Of a stretch of DNA of 64,000 bases, positions 8,250 to 16,312 are shown in pieces (the first letter of the stretch is position 1; each line of letters begins with the position of its first letter). Both the position numbers and the translations under genes were made by a program. The stretch is from positions 1-64,000 of the forward strand of contig NZ_WRPR01000042.1 of NCBI RefSeq assembly GCF_010367455.1. Reading direction: 5' to 3'. The notes beneath the pieces are model-generated. The model was given only the letters and a program-made list of their open reading frames with translations. It had not been told where the DNA came from and did no database searches. Source of the DNA: Candidatus Laterigemmans baculatus. GTDB lineage: Bacteria > Planctomycetota > Planctomycetia > Pirellulales > Pirellulaceae.

Positions 8250-9563
8250 ATGGAGAGATTTGGCTGGCGGAAGTCCGCGACAGGCGGTCGCGCAGCCGGA
8301 GGTCGTGCAGCCGGAGGTCGTGCAGCCGGCAGCGGCTGGGGGGGCGGCGGCTGGGGAAGCAGCGGCGTGCGGGAGGCGGCGGCGTACGCAGTCCTCTCTC
8401 CGGGGCTGGTGCCGCTGGGCGAGGCCGCGGGATGGTCCGTCGGTGGGCCGGGAGTGGGCGAGTCGCAGCCGGATGGGCCCGAGCCGGATGGGGCTGGACC
8501 GGATGGGGCTGGACCGGATGGGGCTGGGCCGGGTGGGGCGGATGAGGAGGATTCGCTGGTCCGCCGTCAGCGGGTCGAGGCGGTGTTGTTGCTCAGCCGC
8601 ACACCGCTGACGGCGCGCAAGCTCTCGCAGTTGGCTGGCTTGGCGGACGCGACCGAGGCGCGTACGCTTGTCCGACAATTAAATCAAAGCTATGCCGAGT
8701 GGGGGCGAGCCTTTCGGGCGGAGGAAGTCGCCGGGGGATTTCAACTGCTCACCCGGCCGCAATTGGCACCTTGGTTGCGGCGGCTCGGACACATTCCCAA
8801 GTCGGTCCAGTTGACGCCGCCGGCGATGGAGACGCTGGCGATCGTCGCTTACCGCCAACCGGTGCTGCGAGCGGACATCGAGGCGATCCGTGGCGTGGCC
8901 TGCGGGGAGATCCTGCGGCAGCTGATGGAGCGCGACTTGGTGCGCATCAGCGGTCGCAGCGAGGAATTGGGGCGACCCTACCTTTACTCGACGACAAAGC
9001 GTTTTTTACAACTCTTCGGTCTTGGGGCCGCCGAAGCGCTGCCCGCGGTGGAAATTTCCGAACTGTCGGATTGGAGTGACACCCCCGCGTCATCCGATCC
9101 GAATCTTGAGCAACAACCTGTTTTAGGCGTCCCCGAGGAGGAATCTGACGTGAGCACCGCTGTGGCCGAAGTGGGCCTCGAGTACCCCGTAAGCGACGAC
9201 CCGCAGCTCGGCGGGATGGGCGAGCCCTCGCTCCACCCTTCGCAACTCGCGCCTTCGCAACTCGCGGTCGCCGCGATCGATGACGATCCGGAAGACGACA
9301 TCGACGATCTCGACGACGAGGAAGACGAGGACGATCGCGACCTCGACGACTTCGACGACGAAGATGATGAGTGGGACGAGGATGACGACGAGGAGGAGGA
9401 TGAAGACGCCGACGAAGAAGACGTCGACGCCGACTCCGACTGGGAAGAAGTCGACGACGAATGGGTCGACGAGGATGAGGACGAGGACGCCGACGAAGAC
9501 GAGTGGGACGAGGAAGAGGGAGAGGGAGAAGACGAGGACGAAGACGAAGAGGAGTGGGACTGA
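8250..9563 (+). CDS. scpB: Segregation and condensation protein B with extended termini
   Basis: ScpB partners ScpA and SMC in chromosome condensation. The recognisable core, about residues 100-250, has tandem winged helices: RQRVEAVLLLSRTPLTARKL, the LTPPAMETLAIVAYRQPV motif with RADIEAIRGV, and GRPYLYSTTKRFLQLFGL. Known ScpB proteins are about 180-210 aa; this one is 437 aa. The N-terminal 100 residues are Gly/Ala- and PDGAG-rich, encoded by 15-bp tandem repeats (about 8284-8335 and 8470-8540). The last ~95 residues are almost entirely Asp and Glu. The ATG at 8250 is chosen over a TTG at 8211. The stop is 4 bp from the convergent hemA stop. Confidence 0.9.
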   Translation: MERFGWRKSATGGRAAGGRAAGGRAAGSGWGGGGWGSSGVREAAAYAVLSPGLVPLGEAAGWSVGGPGVGESQPDGPEPDGAGPDGAGPDGAGPGGADEEDSLVRRQRVEAVLLLSRTPLTARKLSQLAGLADATEARTLVRQLNQSYAEWGRAFRAEEVAGGFQLLTRPQLAPWLRRLGHIPKSVQLTPPAMETLAIVAYRQPVLRADIEAIRGVACGEILRQLMERDLVRISGRSEELGRPYLYSTTKRFLQLFGLGAAEALPAVEISELSDWSDTPASSDPNLEQQPVLGVPEEESDVSTAVAEVGLEYPVSDDPQLGGMGEPSLHPSQLAPSQLAVAAIDDDPEDDIDDLDDEEDEDDRDLDDFDDEDDEWDEDDDEEEDEDADEEDVDADSDWEEVDDEWVDEDEDEDADEDEWDEEEGEGEDEDEDEEEWD

Positions 9564-9567
9564 GGAA

Positions 9568-10866
9568 CTAGTCGCCGAGCTGAAAGAGCCGACGGAGGGC
9601 GTCGAGCAGCCCCTGTCGGTGACCGTCGGCCGCGTCGTCCCGCAGCGAGGCGAGCGGTGGGTGCAGCAGTTTGTTGACCACGCGGTCGAACGCCTGCGTG
9701 ATCTCGGCTCGTCCCGCGTCGCTGCTCACCTGAGGAGCGACCATCTCGAGCCGTTCGAGGCGTTTGAGCAGCCGGTCGAGCTCTTCCCGCTTGACCGCTT
9801 CGGCCCGTTCGCGGAGTTGCCGGATCACCGGCCCGGCCGCCCGCTGCTGCAGCGAAGCTAAGAACTGCTCGGTCTCTTCAGCGATGATCGCCCGCGCCTT
9901 GGGCCACTCCCGCTCGCGCTCCCGCCGGTTGCGATCGCAGGAGGCTTGCAGGTCGTCGACCGAGAAGAGGTAGACATTCGAGAGGTCGCCGATCGCGGGA
10001 TCGAAATCGCGGGGGACCGCCAGATCGAGCACCAGCAGCAGCCGCTCGTACCGCGCGGCTTGGATCGCTCGGAACCGCTCGAGCGTCACGATCGGCTCGG
10101 TCGATCCGGTGGTACTGACGACGAGATCGGCGGCGGCCAAGTGCTCGTCGAGCGATTCCCAGGGTGCGGTCTGGGCGGCGAGGTCCGCGGCCAGGCGGGT
10201 GGCCCGCTCGGCCGAGCGGTTGATGACGGTGATGTCGCGGGCTCCACCGTCGCGGAGGTATCGCAGCGTCTCGGCCCCCATCTCGCCGGCACCGACCAGC
10301 AGAATTCGCTTGTCGGCGAGCGTCTCGAAAAATTCTGGGGCGACTTCGCCGACCGCCACGCTCGGGACACTGACCCGGCGGCGGTGGATCGCCGTCTCGG
10401 CCTGGACTCGCTTGGCAACCCGGCTGGCCGTTTGGAAGATCGCGTGCGTCAGGGCCCCGGTCGAGCCGGTCGCGGTGGCCCGCTCGTAGGCTTGCTTGAC
10501 TTGCGAAAGGATCTGGGCTTCGCCGACCACCATGCTGTCGAGCGCCGCGGCGACGGTGAAGAGATGCTCGACCGCTTCGGCGCCGCTGCGATGGTTCAAC
10601 CGCTCGAGCAGCTGGTCGGGCGGCAGCTTCCGCTGGGCGGCGAGAAAGCCGACCACTTCGGCGTATTCGGGACAGGCATCTTCCTCGACCGCCGCGGTGT
10701 ACAGCTCAACGCGGTTACAGGTGCTCAGGAGGACGATTTCGGCCGAGGGAAACCGCTGCCGAAACTCCTCCAACGCCTCGACCGCTTGCGATTCGGTGAA
10801 GGAGAGTTGCTCACGAAATTCGACCGCCGCATCCTTATGGCTGCAGCCAATCATTTGCAATTTCAC
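9568..10866 (-). CDS. hemA: Glutamyl-tRNA reductase
   Basis: First enzyme of C5-pathway tetrapyrrole synthesis, converting glutamyl-tRNA(Glu) to glutamate-1-semialdehyde with NADPH. Of 432 aa, it shows the N-terminal GCSHKDAAVEFREQLSF segment, the catalytic Cys50 in LLSTCNRVELYT, the GEAQILSQVKQAYE motif, the NADPH-binding VGAGEMGAETLRYL, and a C-terminal helical dimerisation domain. The start is GTG at 10866, overlapping the stop of the upstream ccsA-like gene by 4 bp (GTGA), so the two are probably translationally coupled. This order matches the hemX-hemA pairing known in other bacteria. Confidence 0.96.
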   Translation of the reverse strand: MKLQMIGCSHKDAAVEFREQLSFTESQAVEALEEFRQRFPSAEIVLLSTCNRVELYTAAVEEDACPEYAEVVGFLAAQRKLPPDQLLERLNHRSGAEAVEHLFTVAAALDSMVVGEAQILSQVKQAYERATATGSTGALTHAIFQTASRVAKRVQAETAIHRRRVSVPSVAVGEVAPEFFETLADKRILLVGAGEMGAETLRYLRDGGARDITVINRSAERATRLAADLAAQTAPWESLDEHLAAADLVVSTTGSTEPIVTLERFRAIQAARYERLLLVLDLAVPRDFDPAIGDLSNVYLFSVDDLQASCDRNRREREREWPKARAIIAEETEQFLASLQQRAAGPVIRQLRERAEAVKREELDRLLKRLERLEMVAPQVSSDAGRAEITQAFDRVVNKLLHPPLASLRDDAADGHRQGLLDALRRLFQLGD

Positions 10867-11801
10867 CGGGCCGCCTCCCCGCGCGCGGCGGTCCGCTCCG
10901 CGCTTCCGACCGTGCCCGGCGTCGCTTCGGGAAGATTTTTACCGCCAGTGGACAGTTGTGCTCCAGCCTTGGTGCCGTGGTTGCTCTCCAACACGCCTCC
11001 CATCGCCAGCACCAGAAAGCCGAAGCTGGCCAGGGTCAGGTAGGCGACTTTCCGCCCTTGGCGAGCCGGCTTGTAGAAGAACTCGATCCCCACGGCCGCG
11101 AGCAGCCAGATGAGCAAGACGAACGAGAGCACGATCCCGCGGCTGGTCCAGGCCACGCTCCCCGATTCGTTCAAACTCATGATCACCCCGGCCAGCGTCC
11201 CCAGGCCAACCGCTCCGGTGCTGAAGACCAGACAGCCCCGGTTGAGCTTCTGAAGCCATTCGAGCGTTGGCAGCCGCAGCCCCCGCGATCCCGGCCGCTT
11301 CTGTTTGAGCCGCACCGACTGGACCAAGAACATCACCCCGGCGACGAATCCGAGCAGCACCGCAGCCGCTCCGAGCAGCATCGAAAATCCGTGCATCGAA
11401 CGCCAAAACCCGGCCGCCCGCTGCCGCGTGAACGGTTCCCAGTCCTGGACGAGCATCGCCAGCACGATCAGGCCAAGGACCGGCGGAAGCAGGAAGTAGC
11501 CGATCGTCGTATCCGGCCGCCGCAGGAAGAGGACCAGATAGCAAGCGGCCACCGCCCAGGCGAGCAGCAGCGACCAACTGTACCAACCGGCCAGCAGCCC
11601 AATCTCCGCCGCGGTGGCCGACGGATCGGCCAACATCACCAGGTAGACCAGATGGGACAGCAGCCCGGCGACAATGAAGCCGACGGTCACCACGCCGCGG
11701 ACCGGAACGCGGAACAGCGGGCGGGTGAGCTCCAGCGCGAGGGCGACCAAATAGCTGCCGACGAAACAGGTGACGGAAATACCAGAAAGGAATTGCTGCA
11801 T
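10863..11801 (-). CDS. CcsA/HemX-type cytochrome c assembly membrane protein
   Basis: Polytopic membrane protein of 312 aa with about eight hydrophobic helices, of the CcsA/CcmC/HemX superfamily. It contains the conserved RSMHGFSMLLGAAAVLLG segment and a His-bearing region typical of haem-handling members. Members of this family assemble c-type cytochromes (CcsA) or affect HemA levels (HemX). Overlap with hemA (GTGA) favours a link to haem synthesis, but a cytochrome c maturation role is also possible because planctomycetes are rich in c-type cytochromes. The ATG at 11801 is preferred over the longer open frame to 11888 because it begins directly before the first helix. Confidence 0.85.
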   Translation of the reverse strand: MQQFLSGISVTCFVGSYLVALALELTRPLFRVPVRGVVTVGFIVAGLLSHLVYLVMLADPSATAAEIGLLAGWYSWSLLLAWAVAACYLVLFLRRPDTTIGYFLLPPVLGLIVLAMLVQDWEPFTRQRAAGFWRSMHGFSMLLGAAAVLLGFVAGVMFLVQSVRLKQKRPGSRGLRLPTLEWLQKLNRGCLVFSTGAVGLGTLAGVIMSLNESGSVAWTSRGIVLSFVLLIWLLAAVGIEFFYKPARQGRKVAYLTLASFGFLVLAMGGVLESNHGTKAGAQLSTGGKNLPEATPGTVGSAERTAARGEAAR

Positions 11802-12179
11802 CGCTTCGGGGAACGGGGGAGAGTCCGATTGTTCGCGGCGGCGGGAGCACAGGGCCCCCTCAATCGTACTCGCCGGAGCAGGGAACACGAAGCGGCGGTC
11901 GCGTTTGCCGCCGATTCCTGGTCATAATGGACCCACCCTCGTACTCCCACTCGTACTCAGCGCAGCGGTACTCGTACTCGTACTCAGCGCAGCGGTACTC
12001 GTACTCGACTCCCGCACTGACGCCCGACCCGCGGCGATAACCCGCAGCCGGTTTTTCGAGTACGAGTACGAGTACGAGTAGGAGTAGGAGAAAGAGAAAG
12101 CGAAAGAGAAAGCGACGACCCCCGAAACCGAGCGCTGCCGGGGACAAGTTCTGACCACCGACCTTTTTTTGAGCCCGCC
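11802..12179. repeat. Intergenic region with tandem and inverted CGTACT repeats
   Basis: There is no gene in these 378 bp between divergent ccsA-like and radical SAM genes. From 11936 to 12012 the sequence is a string of TACTCG/CGTACT hexamers, including two copies of a 27-bp unit (from 11951 and 11978) with an AGCGCAGCGG spacer. From 12057 to 12085 the complementary run (GAGTACGAGTACG) appears, followed by GGAGTAGGAGAAAGAGAAAGC-like purine repeats to about 12112. The two arms could pair into a long hairpin with a loop of about 45-75 bases. Promoters for both genes must also lie here but I cannot place them. Confidence 0.8.
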
Positions 12180-13448
12180 ATGTATTTGCGGATGGCCAAA
12201 CGGCTGCTGACCGAGACCGACAAACGCTTGCTCTGGAAAGCGGCTTGGACGCTGGGCGTCAAAGGGCTGCGGAGCGTCCACCAGCACAAGCGACGGCTCA
12301 AGCGGGGCGAGTTCTTTCCGCCGTTTTTGTATCTCTCGGTGATCAACAGCTGCAATCTGCGTTGCCAAGGGTGCTGGGTCGACGTGGCGTCGAAGCAGCA
12401 CCGGATCGAGGTCGAGGCGGCGAATCGCACGATCGCCGAGGCCAAGGCGATGGGGAACAGCTTTTTCGGGATCCTCGGCGGCGAGCCGTTCATGCACCGC
12501 GATCTGCTGAAGATCTTTGCCGCCAATCGCGACGTCTATTTCCAGGTCTTTACCAACGGGCACTTCATCACCGACGACGTGGCCGCGGAGCTGCGGCGGC
12601 TCGGCAACGTGACGCCGCTGATTTCGGTCGAGGGGACGGAGATCATCAGCGACCAGCGGCGGGGCCGCGACGGCGTCTACAACGCCACGATGCAAGGGCT
12701 CGAGGCGGCCCTGCGGCACAAGCTGATGGTGGGGGTCTGCACGAGCGTTTGCCAGACGAACATCGATGATCTGGTCAACGACGCTTGGGTCGAGCGGTTG
12801 ATCGAGATGGGCGTGATGTACTGCTGGTTCCACATCTACCGGCCGGTCGGCCCCGAGCCGAATCCCGCCCTTGCGCTGAGCAGCGCGCAGCAACGGCGGG
12901 TGCGGCAGTTCGTCGTCGACACGCGGGCCACCAAACCGATCATCGTGATCGACGCCTACCACGACGATGCCGGCAATGCGCTCTGCCCGGCGGCGACCGG
13001 CTTCACGCACCACGTCGGTCCCTGGGGGGACATCGAGCCGTGTCCGGTGATCCAGCTGGCGACCGACTCGATCCACGACTCGCGGCCGCTCGCCGAGACC
13101 TTCAACCAGTCGGTGTTTTTGAAAGAGTTCCGCGAGCTGACCGCCCAGCACACGCGGGGCTGCGTGATCATGGAGCGTCCGGACTTGCTGCTCGAGTTGG
13201 CCGAAAAGCACGGGGCCCGCGATACGACCGCGCGGAAAGCGGTGATCGACGAGCTGCGGGCGGTGACGCCGCGCCGCAGCCAGTACCAACCGGGAGACGA
13301 AATTCCCGAGCGGAGCCTGGTCTATCGCTGGGCCAAGAAGTACGCCTTCAACGACTTTGGAACCTACGGCCGGCACTTCGACGCGTCCCGCTACCGGGAT
13401 CCCGACCCGCAGTCGAAACCCGAGGGCAAGCTCCCCATCCTCCAGTAG
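12180..13448 (+). CDS. Radical SAM protein
   Basis: Radical S-adenosylmethionine enzyme of 422 aa. The [4Fe-4S]/SAM motif is C58-x3-C62-x2-C65 (SCNLRCQGCW), preceded by the beta strand FLYLSVIN. Other typical elements are GILGGEPFMH (the GGE motif), FTNGHFI and SVEGTE. A second Cys-containing region near residues 267-290 (ALCPAATGF...WGDIEPCPVI) and a later RGCVIM resemble auxiliary cluster-binding SPASM/twitch segments, suggesting a second cluster. The substrate is unknown. It stands alone between repeats and a convergent MsbA-like gene. Confidence 0.88.
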   Translation: MYLRMAKRLLTETDKRLLWKAAWTLGVKGLRSVHQHKRRLKRGEFFPPFLYLSVINSCNLRCQGCWVDVASKQHRIEVEAANRTIAEAKAMGNSFFGILGGEPFMHRDLLKIFAANRDVYFQVFTNGHFITDDVAAELRRLGNVTPLISVEGTEIISDQRRGRDGVYNATMQGLEAALRHKLMVGVCTSVCQTNIDDLVNDAWVERLIEMGVMYCWFHIYRPVGPEPNPALALSSAQQRRVRQFVVDTRATKPIIVIDAYHDDAGNALCPAATGFTHHVGPWGDIEPCPVIQLATDSIHDSRPLAETFNQSVFLKEFRELTAQHTRGCVIMERPDLLLELAEKHGARDTTARKAVIDELRAVTPRRSQYQPGDEIPERSLVYRWAKKYAFNDFGTYGRHFDASRYRDPDPQSKPEGKLPILQ

Positions 13449-13451
13449 ACG

Positions 13452-13625
13452 CTGTCAGAAAACCGCCCTTTCCTATCACCCACCCGCTTGCGGGAGGGTC
13501 GGGCTCTCAGGCCCGGGGAGGGCCAGCTAAATCCCGGTGCTTCGACGTTGACGTCCCGGCTTGCCCTCCCCGCTCGTTCCTAGCGACCCACCCAGGGGGA
13601 GGGTGTCGATTCGGTTTTCTGACAG
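13452..13625. repeat. GGGAGGG/CCCTCCC-family element nested in 14-bp terminal inverted repeats
   Basis: The outer ends CTGTCAGAAAACCG (13452-13465) and CGGTTTTCTGACAG (13612-13625) are perfect inverted repeats. Inside lies one copy of a family whose conserved parts are CGGGAGGGTCGGGCTCTCAG with GCCCGGGGAGGG on one side and GCCCTCCCCGCTCGTTCC with GGGGGAGGGTG on the other, separated by a variable core of about 45 bp. Other copies lie at 25594-25733, 36551-36744 and 53441-53577. The arrangement resembles a small non-autonomous (MITE-like) element. It lies between convergent genes and could act as a terminator. Confidence 0.75.
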
Positions 13626-13671
13626 AGCCTCGCCTCGGGCCTCGCCTCTCCCGGTTTTTCCGCTGCAGAAC

Positions 13672-13694
13672 CCGCGGCTAGCGCCGTCGGCTCA
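13672..13694. repeat. GCTAGC-family half-site overlapping a stop codon
   Basis: The sequence CCGCGGCTAGCGCCGTCGGC followed by TCA is one arm of the GCTAGC-core family. Its last three bases supply the TGA stop of the MsbA-like gene on the minus strand. Confidence 0.7.
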
Positions 13695-15692
13695 GGCCGA
13701 TTTCCGCAGCGGCGATCCGCAGAGGCTGCGGTAGAAGGGATTGCGTGCGAGCAGTTCCGCGTGCGAGCCACAGTCGCTGACTTGGCCCGCTTCGATCACG
13801 GCGACGCGATCGGCGAGGGCGAGCGTGGTCGGGCGGTGCGTGATCATGATCCCGGTGCGGCCGACGAGGAACTCGGCCAGCGCTTCGTGGATCAGCTGCT
13901 CGCTTTCCAGGTCGATTTGGCTGGTCGCCTCGTCGAGGATCAGGATCTCGGGATCGCGGAGGAAGGCCCGAGCCAGGGCGATCCGCTGCATTTGGCCGCC
14001 GGACAACTGCGCCCCGTCGTGCCCGAGGATCGAGTCGTAGCCGTGGGCGGTTTTGGTGCGGATGAATTCGTCGGCGTGCGCCCGCTCGGCCGCGCGCTTG
14101 ACCTCGGCGTCGCTCGCTCGCGGTGAACCGTAGCGAATGTTGTTCAGGATCGTGTCTTCGAAGATCACCGTCCGCTGGGTGACCAGACCGATCCGCCGCC
14201 GCAGGTCGCGGGTCCGCATCTCTCGCAGCGGCACGTCGTCGAGACAGATCTCGCCGCGCGAGGGATCGTCGAAGCGGCACATCAGCCCGACCAGCGTGCT
14301 CTTCCCCGAACCGTTCGGGCCGACCACCGCCAGCGACTCGCCGTGCGGAATCTCGAGGTTGAAGTCGCGGAGCACTTCGGGACCGCTCGGATAACGGAAG
14401 GCGACGTCCCGCAGCGTGATCCGGTGATGGGGCAAAGCGACTGTCTGCGGATGCTCCGGTTCGGTCACGCGGACCGGTGCGTCGATGACTTCGATCAAGC
14501 GTTCCGAAGCCGCGATGCCTCGCTGCAGGTTGCTCCACACGTCGGTCAGTTTGCGAGCCGGATCGGAGGCCCCGATCAAAAACCCAAAGAACAGAATCAT
14601 CTCACCGACGCTCAACGGCATCGTCGTCAGCCGCACTCCGAGCAGATGCGTTTCCTGATTCAACACCAGGTAGCCGCCGGCGAGCAATCCGATGCAGAGC
14701 ACGGTCGTGCCGAGCAGCTCGCTGGTGAAGCGGGTGGCCGCGTTGTAGAAGGCGACCTTCATCGATTTGCGGTAATACTTCCTCGCTCCGATCCGAAACC
14801 GCGAGCGCTGGAAGGCTTCGGTGTGATAGGCCCGCACGATGCGAATCCCGGCAAAAGATTCGCTGAGCATCCCATACAGCTGGGTCATCTCTTCCATCAC
14901 GCGGCGGCTCGAGCGACGGATGCTGCGGCTGAGCGAACCGATCGCCAGCCCCACGATCGGGGAGATGATGAACGTGACCAACAGCAACCGCCAACAAACC
15001 ACGCCGGCTCCGATCAGGCAGACGATCATCTTCAGCGGTTCGCGGACCATCCGCCCGAGCATCACGCTGACGCCCATCGCCAGATCGTTGATGTCTCCGG
15101 TCAACCGGCTGGTCAGCTGCGACGAGCCGGTCTCGCCAAAATGCTCCAGGTCCTGGCGGAGGGCGCGGCGAAAGAAGAGCTCGCGAATCTGCATCGCGAC
15201 CCGCTGAGATAGCTCCTGGACCAGCATCAAATTGGCGATCAAGGCGAGCAGCTTGACGAGCGTCGCCAGCACGAACACGCCGATCACGAGCAACAGGGTC
15301 TCGTAGGGCCCCGCAGGCAAATACCGCTCGGCCGCCGGCTCGATCCACCGCAACCACTCGCCGCTGCGGCGATAACCCTCGCTGAGCGTCTCGGCCGATT
15401 CGATCTGCAGGATCAGCGCGCGGCGGGCCGCCGGGTCGGTGGTCGCGGCAAGCTGGCGGCGATAGTCTCCCGCCTCGGCCGATCGGACGCACGCCAGCTG
15501 CTCGCTCTGCTCCGCCTGCTCGCTGACGTAGACCGCAGCCCCCCGCCCGCCGAAAATTACCTCGACCATCGGATACAGCGTGGAGATGTTGAAGCCCCAC
15601 AGCAGCGCCACGAGCAGCGAAGAGAGGAGACAGCCGCCGAGCGTCCACCGCCGACGTGCGACCATCCGCAGCACGCGTCCAAATTCTCTCAT
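13692..15692 (-). CDS. MsbA-like ABC exporter (fused membrane and ATPase domains)
   Basis: Half-transporter of 666 aa that would act as a homodimer to flip lipids or export drugs or polysaccharides. About six membrane helices fill residues 15-400, followed by an ATPase domain with Walker [12 protein letters not shown], signature LSGGQMQRIALARAF, Walker B ILILDEAT and a His switch in MITHRPT. Between the first two helices is an unusually long extracytoplasmic loop (about residues 45-125) with several Glu/Ala-rich stretches; typical MsbA has almost none. The protein is about 80 residues longer than MsbA for this reason. Its C-terminus and stop fall on a GCTAGC repeat arm. Confidence 0.9.
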   Translation of the reverse strand: MREFGRVLRMVARRRWTLGGCLLSSLLVALLWGFNISTLYPMVEVIFGGRGAAVYVSEQAEQSEQLACVRSAEAGDYRRQLAATTDPAARRALILQIESAETLSEGYRRSGEWLRWIEPAAERYLPAGPYETLLLVIGVFVLATLVKLLALIANLMLVQELSQRVAMQIRELFFRRALRQDLEHFGETGSSQLTSRLTGDINDLAMGVSVMLGRMVREPLKMIVCLIGAGVVCWRLLLVTFIISPIVGLAIGSLSRSIRRSSRRVMEEMTQLYGMLSESFAGIRIVRAYHTEAFQRSRFRIGARKYYRKSMKVAFYNAATRFTSELLGTTVLCIGLLAGGYLVLNQETHLLGVRLTTMPLSVGEMILFFGFLIGASDPARKLTDVWSNLQRGIAASERLIEVIDAPVRVTEPEHPQTVALPHHRITLRDVAFRYPSGPEVLRDFNLEIPHGESLAVVGPNGSGKSTLVGLMCRFDDPSRGEICLDDVPLREMRTRDLRRRIGLVTQRTVIFEDTILNNIRYGSPRASDAEVKRAAERAHADEFIRTKTAHGYDSILGHDGAQLSGGQMQRIALARAFLRDPEILILDEATSQIDLESEQLIHEALAEFLVGRTGIMITHRPTTLALADRVAVIEAGQVSDCGSHAELLARNPFYRSLCGSPLRKSA

Positions 15693-15970
15693 GTCTGGTC
15701 TTCCCTGACCCTCGAAGCGATCGCTGAGTTTGAGCCGACCCTAGCAAACCGCTGTCGTGGAAGCAATCCGCAACGAGATGCCGACGAAAAAAAGAGGGCG
15801 GCAGAGCCAATTTCTCTGGCTTTTGGGGAGAGCGCGACGGTATTTTTAACTAGGAGCCGAAAAATACGCTTCACCCGCAATCGATCGTTTTGTTGCGACA
15901 AACCGGAGTAATGGAGGGTTTCGGCGATTTCGCGAATCTAGGTGATTCACCCCGAGGGGAGGTCCGAGAG

Positions 15971-16216
15971 ATGAGCGCAGATTGGTTTTTCCTTCGCCAC
16001 GGCTGGTTCTACAACTGGTTTCACAAAGGCAAGAAGATCGGCCCGATCGACGAGCACGACTTCTTGGAGCGGATCGATCGGGGGGAGATCCTCCCCGACA
16101 CGCTCGTGCAGAGCGCCCACAAGACGCGTGGGCATTGGGTGCGGATGGCCAAGGTGAAGCCGGCCATCGAACGCTGGAAGCGAGCCCACCCCGAGGAGCT
16201 TCCGGCAGGGAAGTAA
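15971..16216 (+). CDS. Small GYF_2/DUF4339-like protein
   Basis: This 81-aa protein is Trp/Phe-rich at the start (MSADWFFLRHGWFYNWF), and the central part fits the GYF_2 (DUF4339) fold often found in planctomycetes: KIGPIDEHDFLERIDRGEI, LPDTLVQSA, and HWVRMAKV. GYF_2 domains are thought to be protein-interaction modules. No membrane helix is visible. The ATG at 15971 is chosen because the domain begins right after it; an upstream ATG at 15911 and a TTG at 15890 are in frame but precede unrelated sequence. It ends near a long hairpin shared with the convergent symporter. Confidence 0.7.
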   Translation: MSADWFFLRHGWFYNWFHKGKKIGPIDEHDFLERIDRGEILPDTLVQSAHKTRGHWVRMAKVKPAIERWKRAHPEELPAGK

Positions 16217-16248
16217 GCGGCCCGCTCCGCCCCCTTTCGCTCCGCCAG

Positions 16249-16312
16249 AGTCGCCTTTCGCTCCGCGAAAGTAGCGTTCTTTCACGCAACTTTCGCGGAG
16301 CGAAAGGCGACT
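16249..16312. terminator. 24-bp perfect inverted repeat between convergent genes
   Basis: The arms 16249-16272 and 16289-16312 are exact reverse complements (AGTCGCCTTTCGCTCCGCGA with AAGT, and its complement) around a 16-base loop. The repeat lies after the GYF_2-like gene, and the symporter stop codon (16311-16313) overlaps the right arm. A shorter related sequence (CCCTTTCGCTCCGCCAGAG) precedes it at about 16231-16250. A bidirectional intrinsic terminator is plausible, although no U-tract follows. Confidence 0.6.

Noticed and set aside
11930-12115. Possible CRISPR array from tandem repeats
   Set aside because: Repeats are hexamers or a 27-bp unit with no unique spacers and no cas genes nearby.
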